From Blasia pusilla (lineage: Eukaryota > Marchantiophyta > Marchantiopsida > Blasiales), in assembly GCA_050084515.1 (NCBI GenBank), contig CM114274.1, positions 12,586,001 through 12,650,000 of the forward strand: 64,000 nt of DNA. Direction: 5' to 3'. Positions within the stretch are counted from its first letter, which is position 1; each line of letters begins with the position of its first letter. Made by a program: the position numbers and the translations under genes. Shown piece after piece: positions 37,801 through 49,283 of the stretch. The notes beneath the pieces were generated by a model. It did no database searches, had not been told where the DNA came from, and was given only the letters and a program-made list of their open reading frames with translations.

Positions 37801-38890
37801 TGAGACACTTTGGGGGCACGAGTGGAAGGATCACAATATGTCCTATCCCATGCATGTCTTACTCTTTACTTCCTGTGCTCCTAAAACTGTTTTTAGGTCA
37901 AAATTGAGGTGATTTGTAACTTTTTTTGTATGGCAAGGGTACTCATGGAGTTTCGTATGACGTTTAGGATGAACATGCTTTTGATGGAAAAGTTAAAGAC
38001 TTACACGAGCAAACATTTGCACACGAATCAGCCTCAATTGACGGGTCACACGGGAGCCCGAGAGAAACTCTTCCTATCAGAACCTCTGTTAAAGATGTGA
38101 ATAAGAACGCATCGACAAAATTGCATATAGTATGCCACGCATTTTTCGCTACCAAGACTGAAGACATACCGTCTACGGAGAGGAAAAGCAAGCAGGGTTA
38201 GACTAGTAAACCACAGCAAGAAATGGCCGTCTCACTGAGCTCCAAGGAACTCTAGACCTATGTCGCTCTAGCGAAGAACTAACATGTTCAAAACCCATCC
38301 CGCGTGCGCAACCAATTACTCCAAAGCATGCGATTTCGGAAGAACATCACTCTACGGGTTTCCTCGTGTCACACATTGAGCTCGCACCCTAAAATTCTAG
38401 AAAAAAAAATAAAATCTCATGTAACATTTAAAAAAGAACGCTTGCCCACAGTCCAGCAAATACTGGAAATGCGACCAGTTTGCTCCAAAAACCAGTTCCC
38501 TCTACACGCGTCATCCCCGCGCCTCTCTCTAAAAACACAAATCTCCTTGGCGAGGACCCCAAGCGACAATGCTCGAAATCTCGAAGCCTGTCGGATGCGA
38601 GGTCAATATCACACATATGGGAGGGGTCCCATAGAAGTACGGGCTTCCCGTGGACTGGGCAAACAACTCAACTCCCTGCTCACAAGCTACACACAAACGA
38701 AGGAAAGCATTGCGCACTCGATAAAATCCCTCACTCACCGTATTTCCAGGGCCTTGCTGAAGCAGTCCACCGCCTCCTCGTAAGAGTCACTGCGAATTGC
38801 CGCACATCCCAAATCGTACAGCCTCTGCGCATCGTGCAGCAACGCTGTGACTGCTTGCTCGCCATTCTCAGCGCTCGCAGGTATTGCCAT
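34843..38890 (-). CDS. NASP: NASP-like histone chaperone (SHNi-TPR family)
   Basis: Predicted 438 residues from six exons, in transcription order: 38739-38890, 37208-37404, 36872-37081, 36499-36589, 35743-36049, 34843-35202. NASP binds histone H3 and H3-H4 in nucleus and cytosol and supplies them for chromatin assembly. Exon 1 encodes the first TPR (AAIRSDSYEEAVDCFSKALE). Exon 2 encodes APECASTYYKYGCALL. Exon 3 holds a long acidic loop (residues ~119-148) that interrupts a TPR, the hallmark of the family, followed by LELAWKMLDIARVI. Exons 4-5 give EDFQNCYEDY and YCKRAVSVCEKR, then a coiled coil (LDAEIKEIEESLVDLREK). The C-terminus has basic KR motifs suited to nuclear import. The donor after exon 2 is a GTCAGT site chosen because it alone keeps frame. 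Confidence 0.87.
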
Positions 38891-39630
38891 CGCCGGCATT
38901 ATCAGTCCGAATTCTCAGTCTCTCTGACTGCCTCTTCCTCACGAAGAAGCTCTCTCGCACCAAATTGAAAAGAAGCTCTGGAGGGAAGAAGAGCGCGAGT
39001 GGTCTGAACGTCCTCCCGTCACCGTTCCACTGTGGTTCGAACTCCCGGTTGCTCCCTACTCCCATCGCCGTCGTCCCCTTACGCCGTCATAGTCGTCTTC
39101 CCGTGGATGCCATCCACCGTCTACCGTGGTTAAACCGAAATCCAGTACAACGTCCCTCCCTCCCTCCCTCCCTCCCTCCCAACCAACGCGCGGATATTAA
39201 CCCGGGTTTGAAGCTAACATCCGCGCGGTTCATGACGGAACCGCTCGGTCTATCGCGTGCTCGCGGCGGTGGCACAGTGATAATGCGGATTATTATGGTC
39301 TACGAAGACGGGGATTTGTTGGATTAGGGTCTAATGGAAGTGGTGAAAGTGAGAGGGCCCTAAACAGGAGGCGCAGCGCCCACAGCAGCATTACGCGCGT
39401 GGTTCAAACACGAGGATGAAGTCCGTGGATGGGAATCTGACGATCGTAAATGGAGGGATGGATCCTTCCTGAAAAGCGTGCGTCGCGGGGAAGCTAGGGC
39501 AAGGCAGAAGCGAGAGAGAGAGAGAGAGAGGGACAGCGCTAGCAGCAGGCAAGCTGTCTAAAGCTTGAGATTTGCACCTAGTTTTCCTTTTCAAGAGCGG
39601 AGCTCCGAGTCGGAGCGCAGTCGATTCACC
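38891..39630. promoter_or_regulatory. Divergent promoter region between NASP and eIF3a
   Basis: The 740 bases between the two start codons must contain both promoters and 5' UTRs. A (CCCT)n run lies at about 39152-39180, a GGGCCCTAAA element at about 39355 (it resembles the site II and telo-box motifs of plant translation genes), and a GA microsatellite at 39511-39531 in the probable eIF3a leader. I could not place a TATA box with confidence. Confidence 0.5.
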
Positions 39631-42600
39631 ATGGCGACCTTCGCGAAGCCCGAAAATGCTCTCAAGCGAGCGGAAGGTGAGTATCGAGTAGGTTGTATAG
39701 TTTGCTGATGGTTGGATATGGACGTTTCGTATCAATCTTTTCGGTGTGATTTTCTCTCGAACGGTTTTTAGGTTTTCGTTTAGCATGTGGGGTGGGTGCA
39801 TCTGGTGCGAGTTAGCGTGTGCTGCTTGCTTGATGTCCAGTTTGAGTCTAGATTATGTGTGATCGATCAAAAGGAGACAATTGTCTTAGGAGTTCTGTAT
39901 GCGTTCTGTTTAGAGGTAGCGGTGAAGCTGTGGGGTTTTGATTTTAGTCTGGGGGAAACGACATGAGAAGGAGTATGGAGGCGGTGTTTGATTTGATTTT
40001 CGGCAATTGTGTGGGGAATAGAGTTGATGAATGTCGGACAGAAGCAGGCTGCACTACAAGCGTTGCACGATCTGATTACGAGCAAGAGATACAGAGCATG
40101 GCAGAAGACTTTAGAAAGGATTATGTTCAAGTACGTAGAGCTATGCGTGGACATGAAGAAGGGAAGGTTCGCCAAGGACGGACTTATCCAGTATCGTATC
40201 GTCTGCCAGCAAGTGAATGTGAGCTCTCTCGAGGAAGTGATCAAGCACTTTTTGAAGCTCTCAAGCGAGAAAGCAGAGCAAGCTCAGGCCCAGGCTGCAG
40301 AAGTCACGCTAGACATAGAGGATCTCGAAGCCGAGAAAAGACCAGAGGATTTGATGCTCAGCTACGTCAGTGGAGAGAAAGGAAAGGAGCGATCTGATCG
40401 GGAACTCGTTACTCCATGGTTCAAGTTCTTGTGGGAAACCTACAGGACTGTACTAGAGATTTTAAGGAACAACTCTAAATTAGAGTCCCTGTATGCAATG
40501 ACTGCTCACAGAGCTTTCCAGTTTTGCCTCCAGTACAAACGCACCACGGAGTTCCGAAGACTATGTGAAATTTTGCGGAATCATCTCACGAACTTAAACA
40601 AGTACAGGGATCAGAGGGACAGACCGGACCTTACTCAACCCGAGAGTCTGCAGCTGTACTTGGAGACTAGGTTTGAACAGTTGAAGATTGCGACCGAGCT
40701 CGAGCTATGGCAGGTGCGGCAACTTTGTCAATATGCCTCTTTTTGGTCTTGTTACTTCATCTACATCTGGCCGCCGTTTATCGCAGGTTTGACCTCTAAT
40801 GTAATTGGGTTGTGGGGCAACAGGAAGCTTTCCGTTCCGTCGAAGACATCCATGGGCTCATGTCCATGGTGAAGAAGTCTCCGAAACCGCAGATGATGGC
40901 CATCTACTACGCCAAATTGACGAAGATATTCTGGGTTTCTGAAAGCCACCTGTATCATGCTTATGCATGGTACAAATTGTATAACCTGCAGAAGAGCTAC
41001 AATAAGAATCTGACTCAAAAGGATCTTCAGTTGATGGCATCGTCTGTGTTACTTGCAACTCTTTCCGTCACTCCGTACGACAGGAAGCATGGTGCGCACC
41101 ATTTCGAGCTAGAGATGGAAAAGGACCGTAACGTGCGAATGGCTAACCTTCTTGGTTTCACCTTAGACCCCAAGAGAGACACCAGAGAAATTGTAAGTTG
41201 ATTATTCTTCTTCCCTGGTTGAAGTATCTCACATTTTGACGTCCTGTGGAAATCCTGTCAATAGGTATTGCAGGCAAGTTACTAACTGTTTCCCTGTCTG
41301 TCTACAGTTGTCTCGCTCAGCCCTGCTTTCTGAGCTGGTAAGTCGTGTTTGAACTCACCCCAATGCTCTACTGGTTATCTTTCGAGTGAGCTTGTGGGAA
41401 GAATCTTGAAGCATATGGAAAGTCTCCTTGAGAGGTTCACTGCCGTCAGTATTATTCCGTTCGATGTGAGCTATGGGGGCCGTAGCGGTTTTCTGACATG
41501 AAGCTGCAAATGCCTGCAGGTTTCGAAGGGTGTGATGACTTATGTCTCACAGGAGGTGAAGGATCTCTTCAACTTGTTGGAGAACGAATTCCACCCCCTA
41601 GATCTTGCCACTAAAGCCCAGCCGCTTCTCGGGAAATTGTCAAAGCTCAGTGACAAGTTGTCTTCTGCCTCCCCTGTAGCCGAAGTGCAGCTGGAGCAAT
41701 ATGCACCTGCTCTGGAGAAGCTGACCACTTTGAGAGTCATGCAGCAGGTGACACGAGTAGCCAATTCTATTTCTTGTTATGTTCCAAGAGAAACTTGACA
41801 GGATTGTCAGTTTGATGCGGATCGTGAGGACTGTTCATCCTATTCTAACTCGTACCCCGCGTCGAACAGGTGTCACAAGTTTATCAGACAATGAAGATAA
41901 CAAATTTGACCAAGATGATACCTTTCTTCGACTTTTCTCTGGTGGAGAAACTTGCTGTGGATGCAGTGAAGTACAATTACGTCCAAGTGAAAATTGATCA
42001 CTTGAATGGTATTGTGCACTTTGGCAGTCAGGTGGATAATCTAACAATTGTTCCTCCAAAACATTACATCGCCTTCTAATTATATTAGCTTCCATGCTTG
42101 GAGTCCCTTTGTTTTGACCTCTCAGACCTAAACTGTCACCTCACCTTTGCGAAATCCCAAGAGTTAATTTCCATCACTGGACTAGGTAGTGTATTTCAGC
42201 TAGTTCCACAAGTTTGGCTTGCAAAGCCTTGTGGAACTAGCTGAAATACACTACCTAGTTCTGCAAGTGTTGTTTGCCAAGTATGACTTTTGACACCTCT
42301 TCTCGCTTTGACATTCCTGCAGGACCTTGAGTCGGAGAAAATAAAAAATCACCTCACTATTCTTGCAAAGAGGTTGAACAAGGCGTTGACCCTCATTCAA
42401 CCTGCAAGTGAGAAAGTGTCAAAGCAAACAGTGTCTGTGGGTGACCTGCAGGAGAAGGTTGAGAAGGAACACAAGAAACTTCTTGCCCGGAAAGTTTTGA
42501 TTGAAAGGCGCAAAGAGGAGCAAGAGCGCCAGATGCTGGAGATGGTACAACATGCCATGCTTTGAACTTAAATTGTACCCCTGGAACAACATTTTTTGAG

Positions 42601-44835
42601 ACAGTGGAGTGACAGTACTCCAGTATTCATCTTGTCCATTTTTTCTGCTCATGTTTCAGTCCAATTAGAAATAACTGCAGTCAAGTCTCGTTTCCTGCTT
42701 ATCCATCTCTCATGTCTATGACATTCTGGACCTTTGGTAACAGGAACGAGAGGAGGAGTCAAAGCGCCTCAAGCAGCAGCGCCTCACTGAAGAGGCAGAA
42801 GCAAAGAGGCTGGCAAATGAATCGGCGAAGCGAGCTGAAGCTAGAATCCGCAAGGAGATTGAAGAGAAAGAATTGGAGGAAGCACGAACTCTACTGGCTG
42901 AAGCAGAGAAGAGGAAGGGTCCCAAGAAAGGGAAAAAGACTGCTGCAGATGGAGTAAGGAGAACGTCCTTATATTGCTTTGCTTACTACTCTTGTCTTTC
43001 ATGGTTTGACATGCTCCATGACCACTGAACTATGGTTTCTGACCCAACCTGGACATGCTTCAATGGTGCAGGAGGTAACAAAGTTGACCAAGCAGATCCT
43101 GATGGAAGAGGCTCTGTCGGAGCAAATCAGGGAAAGACAGGAGATGGAGCGCAAACTCCAGAAGCTTTCCAAGACTATGGATCATCTGGAGAGAGCCAAG
43201 CGTGAGGAAGAGAGGCCCTTGATAGAAGCAGCCTATCAAAGGCGTCTTGCGAATGATGAAGTTTTCTATGCCCAACAACAGCAGGTTTGGTCATAAACAT
43301 GCAGCCCTTGACTCTACAGAGTGAACTACCAATCATTGATGCAACTCTCTAGCACGAACTACCAATTAGTAATGCAAGTTATTCGGAATTCATTTCGTAA
43401 TTTAAAAAATTTGCTTTATTGGTCATTTGCCGGGTTTATACCTGCATTTTCCTTGGAGTTTAGGTAGTGTGCCTCAAGGAACTCACCAGATCTGTCTCTT
43501 AATGTTGGTGCAGCAAATGATTGAGCAAAGTCGATTACAGCATGCTGAGGACCTCATTGAAAAGCAGAGGCTCTTAAAGATGAGTGAAGATAAGGTAATG
43601 GGATCGCTCAGATCTAGCCCAACAGAGTATGATCCTAGCATGAAGCGATTTATGATTTGGAGGAGACATGGCTTTCCCATTGGAGATCTGAACCTTGTGT
43701 GATATCTGTGGCTGTGGATTGTGAATGTAGAACAATTTCCAAGCCCAAGTGATCAGCCGTCGGCAAGGTGAGTTTGAAAAGCTGATGAGAGAAAGAGAGG
43801 AGAGACTTGCTGAACTCAGATTGTCTCGCCACTTGGATTGTGAACGGCGCCGGAAGATGGAATACTACCGCCAACAAGAGGAAGCCCGCCTTCTCAGAAT
43901 CAGAGAAGAGGAGGAGGCAAGGAAACGTGAAGGTACAATCATAAAGCATTCCTAGCAAGAACACTCTTTTAATAGTTTTATATCCTTCTACACTCTTTCT
44001 ACGTGGTTTGCTTGAAAACTTCCTACTCTAACCTTGGTACTTTTTGCTCCTCACAGAGGAGGAGAAAAGGCGTAAAGAGGATGCCGAGCGTCGTGCAAAG
44101 TATGATGAAATGGCTGCCAAACAAAGGCAACGTGAAGCTGAAGCTGAGGAACGGGCCAAACGAGAGAGGGATCTTGTCTTGAATGGAAAGCCTCTGGATG
44201 AGAAGCAAGGACGCTTCATTCCTGGACCTCTCCGTCGAAAAATGGAAGAACCAGCAGACCGAACAACAGAGCGTGAACCTGAGAGCTGGAGCAGACAAGC
44301 TGTACCACCACCTGTAGCAGAGGAGCGACGACCTCCACTCTTTGGAAACCGTGGATTAGGTGCAGGAGAAGATGTCGGGAAGTGGCAACGACCAGCACCA
44401 CCAGAGCGTGAACGTGAGCAGCCAGAAAGTGCTGCTCCTGGCAAGTACCAGCCACCTGTTCGCAGCACTGGTCGCCATGAACCAAATCGCTCGGGTGGAT
44501 TTGATGCACCCCCGTCTAGAACAGGATTGGCAGGGAGATTTGGTGACCGAGGTGGTGATCGCTATGGAGGAGAACGAGGCGAGAAGGAAGCAGAACGTCC
44601 CAGAGTTTTTGGCACTGACAGGGGTGACAGAGAAGAGCGCTGGAGCAGGGGTGTTGACCGCCCCACAGTTCGAGGTGGAAGTTATGGAGGTTACAAAAGT
44701 GAGCGGCCAAGTGAGCGGCCAAGTTTGTTTGGAGGAGACCGAAACAGGGATGATGCACCCAGTTCAGATAGTTGGAGACGACCATCTAATCCGGATGTTG
44801 CTCGCAACAAGCCACAAGATGATCAAGCAGCTTAG
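39631..44835 (+). CDS. TIF3A1: Eukaryotic translation initiation factor 3 subunit A
   Basis: Predicted 1077 residues from twelve exons: 39631-39676, 40022-40713, 40824-41192, 41308-41337, 41520-41747, 41870-42031, 42323-42544, 42744-42953, 43072-43284, 43514-43594, 43731-43932, 44057-44835. All introns are GT-AG and in frame. eIF3a is the large scaffold subunit of eIF3 on the 40S ribosome. The N-terminal start ([15 protein letters not shown]) and exon 2 segments such as [20 protein letters not shown] and [20 protein letters not shown] are typical. The PCI domain ends with exon 6 ([35 protein letters not shown]). Exons 7-12 encode a long charged coiled coil ([13 protein letters not shown]-like), followed by a disordered, Arg/Gly/Asp-rich C-terminus. 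The length is slightly above the usual plant size of about 1000 residues. Confidence 0.93.
42181..42259. repeat. Perfect 32-base inverted repeat in intron 6 of eIF3a
   Basis: Arm 42181-42212 (begins ACTAGGTAGTGTATTTCAGC) is exactly complementary to 42228-42259, around a 15-base loop. Near the loop TTTG and CAAA can extend the stem. The intron runs from 42032 to 42322. A perfect stem of this length is unusual by chance and suits a small hairpin transposon or a young small-RNA precursor. Confidence 0.9.
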
Positions 44836-46138
44836 GGTTAATACCATCAAAGATATACTGCCCTTAGAACTGTGAAGCAGTAGTTATCAATCTAGTAACT
44901 GAGTTGCTTGTGCATTGCGTTATTCATGACAGGTTCTTTCCTGCATGATTTTGATCTTTAGGCTCCCAACCGAGTGAGCACTCGAAGGCATTCTTGCATC
45001 ACAGCAAGGCATATCTCCTGTCACTGCAGGTGCAGACGATTAGAATTGAGGATTAAAAGTCTACCTATCAACGAGACTTATATGTGTATTACAGGCTGTC
45101 AGGATTATCATTGACAATTGAAACTCTAGTTGCAATCCCTGTCGCAGGTTTCCATCTACTGTGATTGCAGGTTGTCAGCACTCCAGAGACCTGTATTTAA
45201 AGCCCTCAGATTCCAGGTCATACTTTTTCACTGATTTGAGGACCAGTGGATTCCAGAATTGCCAGTAGAGCAGTCGAAGGGTTTGAGGTTCCTTACCCAG
45301 GCCAATTGTCAGTACAAAGGGTGTTCATAAAGTGTGGTTAATGAACATGTGCATGCGCGAATTTGATCTCGAGAGGTTGCAGGAATTTGTTGACAATGTA
45401 GGAAACTCATTCAGAAAGGTGGCAATCACACTAGTGTTGTGGTACGCATATTTATCAGAGATAGTGTTTAGTTGCAGAAGAGTGGGTAATCTGCTCCCAT
45501 GAGGCTTACTGCCAACACTCCAAGGAATTGGAAGTGCTTTTTGCTGGAATTTTGGTCATCTCCTGGTCTCAAGAAACTCAGTGGTGGGACTTTTGTGTGC
45601 TTGAATTTGTGTATTGCTAGTGTGCTTCATAAGCATGCCCAACAATCAGGTCTATCTTAATGGCATCTTTCTTTTAGATATAGGATTCAAGTCGAACTGC
45701 ATATTTATGGAGACATAGATTTTGCCCGGTTATCTAAAAGCCGAACAGCAGCAGATTTTAGAGGAGAGGAAGCCGTCCATGGGGTTGGATCACTACTTGA
45801 CACTTCCCATCTGCGTACCATGTGTTCCATATGCATCTTATGGGGTCTTTGTTGAAAACTCTACTCCCTGTTTACCCATTAGCTGGGATCATCACTGAAA
45901 CGGTAAGCAGTGAGTGGGTATGTTCGGTATAGAATGAGTCTATCTACAACTGCTACATCCGAATGGGCCAAGTCTCAGCTATTGCGTAGTGAGTCAGGAT
46001 TCTGCAAAACAACCAATGTGAGACCGAGAAGATATATGCTCACACTCCTCACAATGATGGATTCCTTCGGAAGTAGACCTGATCAATCCTAGCAGTTGGT
46101 ATTCCCCAAGTTCATTTGACAGTCAGCAGGAGTCTATT

Positions 46139-46330
46139 TCACTTCATGGCATCCTCCATTGCCCCATTTGTGCGATGCTAAGTTATGAAAGCAAAGACAG
46201 CGTGTAGCTTCGTACCACTGATAGTCATGAGGTGTGTTCACTTCATAGCATCCTCCATTTCCCCATTTGTGCGATGACACCTCATGAACGCAAAGATAAA
46301 GTGTGTGGTTCGTTCCATGAAATGCATCCA
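46139..46330. repeat. Tandem duplication of ~105 bases
   Basis: Two diverged copies, about 46139-46244 and 46245-46330. Each begins CACTTCAT(G/A)GCATCCTCC and contains CCCCATTTGTGCGATG and GCAAAGA. A smaller 32-base duplication (CACTCARTCCTCCTTTGAAG) lies at 46850-46913. Confidence 0.7.
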
Positions 46331-47682
46331 ATAAGATAATTTTACCGAAAACGTGTTCAAGCAGACACTCTCACCCAATTGAATTAAGTATGTGAACCGG
46401 ATGGACCTTTACGATGGAACATGCCAGTCGATTCCACTATCAACGTAAGAGCTCTTCCATAGCAAAACGAACCCCAATTTTTTTCTAAAATAATGTGTCA
46501 CCCTTATTTGCGATGAAAAACTAAATGTTACACATAGGGAGGACACTTCCAGGCAGTTTACAAGTCGGTGCAAACCCAACTTTTAAAACTTTTTTCCGGG
46601 CAAACAAAAGCATATGAACATTTAGGATGGGAGAAGAAAAGCCCGGATAGAAAGGATGATAGGGGAATCCACATGAAGTGCAAAAGAATGGGATTCAAAG
46701 AGTAGAGTTGCTGAGTCCCACAATGGCCCCGGGAAAAGAAAAGGAGGTACTCCCCCTACCATCTAAAATCATCAACAATAAAGACAATATCAACTAGGAT
46801 GAGAGAGACATGACTTTCAGTAATAGTGCCTCTAGTATTGATGTTTCACTCAATCCTCCTTTGAAGGCAACTTAGTTCACTCAGTCCTCCTTTGAAGGCA
46901 ACTTAGTTCCCCTTCGGAGGGACACTAAGTTCCAATCAGTCATAGTGCACTCCATCAACATATCAACATTAGAGTGTTGACACTCAAATGTTGCAAGGAA
47001 CTGCTCCTTAGGAAATTCCTTAAGAACTTGAGAGTTCAAAGAATTGTTCCTTGTTTATGAACCCTCATTATGATTATTCTTATTGTTTATGATCCATGAT
47101 TTGGATTTGAATTCATTTATTCAAGTCTTTTATATTAACTTGTCTAAAGGATCATACTATAAAAGGTGTTTAAATAAAACACATTTGGAAAAAGGTGTTT
47201 TCTTCTATTGGTGTTGTCCTCATTTGTTCATTTGATTTGGTCCATATCAATTGAATGAAAAGAAAATATTGAATTTCCAATAGGAGGTGGGAAAAGAAAG
47301 TGATAAAATTTCAACCATAGAGACTTCTTCACAAGGGGGAGTTTTCAAATGTTTTAATTTTCAAGAAGAGAAGGGAGAAAATTAAGGGAAAAAAATCAAT
47401 GAGGTATAGATAAGAGGAAGGCATCAATTTTTTAATGAGGTCATTTAAAAAATAGTAATAATTTTTTCCACGGGAGGTGGAAAGAGAAAGTGGTAAATTT
47501 TCAAAAAAATCGAGGATATAAAATATATTTCTAATGGGAGGAGAGACAGTGAATAAACTTCAACATGAGAGGGTAGAATAGGGAGGGAGTAGGAGACAGT
47601 TGGAGATGAGGAACCAACCTGCCTTCCTCCAACCCTCTCCATTCCTAGAGTAAGTGGTGGGATGAACCCTTTGCATCTCCAT

Positions 47683-47855
47683 GTGAGAGAGAGAGAGAGA
47701 GAGAGAGTAGATTTATTGGGATCCCACATGGCCATAGGACTTAGTTTTGAGACTTAACAACAATTTTGAAGAAAGAACAAGCACCAACAAGGGCCTAAGA
47801 GGTCCTCTAAGCCTAGTGATTTTCCCTAGTCTTCACACAACTACGCAAGAATTTA

Positions 47856-47933
<78 letters not shown>
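47683..47933 (+). repeat. GA microsatellites, the longest ~76 bases
   Basis: Pure GA runs at about 47683-47707 and 47857-47933. The second is the longest simple repeat in the window. Confidence 0.95.
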
Positions 47934-47935
<2 letters not shown>

Positions 47936-48934
47936 TCAATCCCTACTCTCTACATAGAATAGAAATAGATATTAGGGAAAGGGAGGAGAGGAGTGACGAA
48001 GATGAAGGGGGGAGATAAATTCGAAAGGAGTTCTTCACTCTCTCTCTTAAGGGACAAAGAGGATAGTAAGGATCTCTTTGGCCTAGTGCACCACACGAGA
48101 AAAAATACTAGTCTATCAAATTTAAGTTCGCGATATCATATCGTTACTCTACATGTAATCTTATTTCCATCTACACTCTTTTTCAAGCAAGTGCTTGTAA
48201 ACATTGACAGACTTGTTAGAAAGTATATCATTATTTATCCTATCTCTTCTTCAATAGGAGGATCTAATGTGTCTAGACCTAGTACTCTAACCATATATTA
48301 CTTGTTGTGGTTTCCTTTTCTCTATTTACATCTTGAAAGGTTTCTCCATACATTATTTTCAATAATGAACGTTGTTTCCCCCTTGTTTCCCCCTGTTATT
48401 TTCTATCACTTCTTGTTGGATACCTTTTATATATTCACTTTAGAGGTAAAGTCTTGAAAGTTGCATGATGAAGGCAAGGTCATGATTACACAAAGGTGGA
48501 TGCGATTGACAATAAGCAAATGATTATAGAATTTTGCAGTCTTTAAGAGAAAAACTAGAAGAAGATCACTTTAATTTGTGACTCCCAATTGGAGATCCAA
48601 TTCCAAATTCTTAAATTCATAGTTTTTCATGGAGATAGATTAAAAAATATTTAAGCAAACATGAGAAATTAAGAAGGATTCAATATGAAGGTGTTTGGCC
48701 AAACAATGAATATTTCATGGAAAATTAATTTTTCCTATAACTTTGAAGTTAGGTCAAATACTCGAGGCAAAGTGAGGAAATGGGGAAAAGTGAGAAAAGT
48801 TTGGAGATGGGGGTCAATTGAGACATAAATACTTGCCCTTGGGGTTAGAATGCACCGTTTGCGATTTCATTAGTAGAACTTTGTGGATCTTGAGACTTGC
48901 ACTAAAGTTAAAAACCTAGATAGTGTGTCTCCTA

Positions 48935-49066
48935 TGTCGTGCGCATACATATCGCTACACAACATACATCGCTCGTCACATCTACACCACACAACACCGA
49001 TCTTCCCCACACACGGGTCGATCCACACATGTACAAAAATGAACTCATACATATACATGGAGATCA
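48935..49066 (-). repeat. 3' terminal segment of element 2 (132 bases)
   Basis: It begins TGATCTCC directly after the polypurine tract (CTAGGGGG on the minus strand) and ends GCGCACGACA. It matches only the last ~130 bases of the 608-base unit at 30157-30764. Confidence 0.75.
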
Positions 49067-49139
49067 CCCCCTAGCTGGCAGTTGGATCCCCCTAACTCCA
49101 GATAGAAAATATCACATCTCTCCGACATGACCTACTACC

Positions 49140-49283
49140 CTATACACATCTCGGACACATCCATTGTCCCGTGGGAACCACATCAAGAGGGGGGATCAGA
49201 CATGACATATGCCACCCTCGAGAACAACCATCACATACCAACATGGTGGCTGCACCCCTCGCAGATCCGCACAACATACATCT
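49140..49283 (-). other. PHD finger at the pol C-terminus of element 2
   Basis: The last 47 residues contain a full C4HC3 set: C-x2-C (CMLC), CDGC, WHMSC with the His and fifth Cys, and WMCPRC. The aromatic residues before the His and the Trp before the last Cys pair are typical of PHD fingers, which often read methylated or unmodified histone H3 tails. Here it may steer integration; this is inferred. Element 1' has the same domain with the zinc His replaced by Tyr (GWYMAC). Confidence 0.85.

Larger units (their letters stand above)
44836..48930. other. eIF3a 3' flank and intergenic DNA with microsatellites
   Basis: No gene is recognised. The first few hundred bases should include the eIF3a 3' UTR. 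Repeats listed separately lie at 46139-46330, 46850-46913, 47683-47707 and 47857-47933. From 47000 the DNA is AT- and GA-rich. An ORF at 47993-48457 (154 codons) is hydrophobic and low-complexity without a recognisable family; I do not call it a gene. Confidence 0.45.

Noticed and set aside
47993-48457. 154-codon ORF after the GA microsatellite
   Set aside because: AT-rich, hydrophobic, no domain and no sign of exons nearby.
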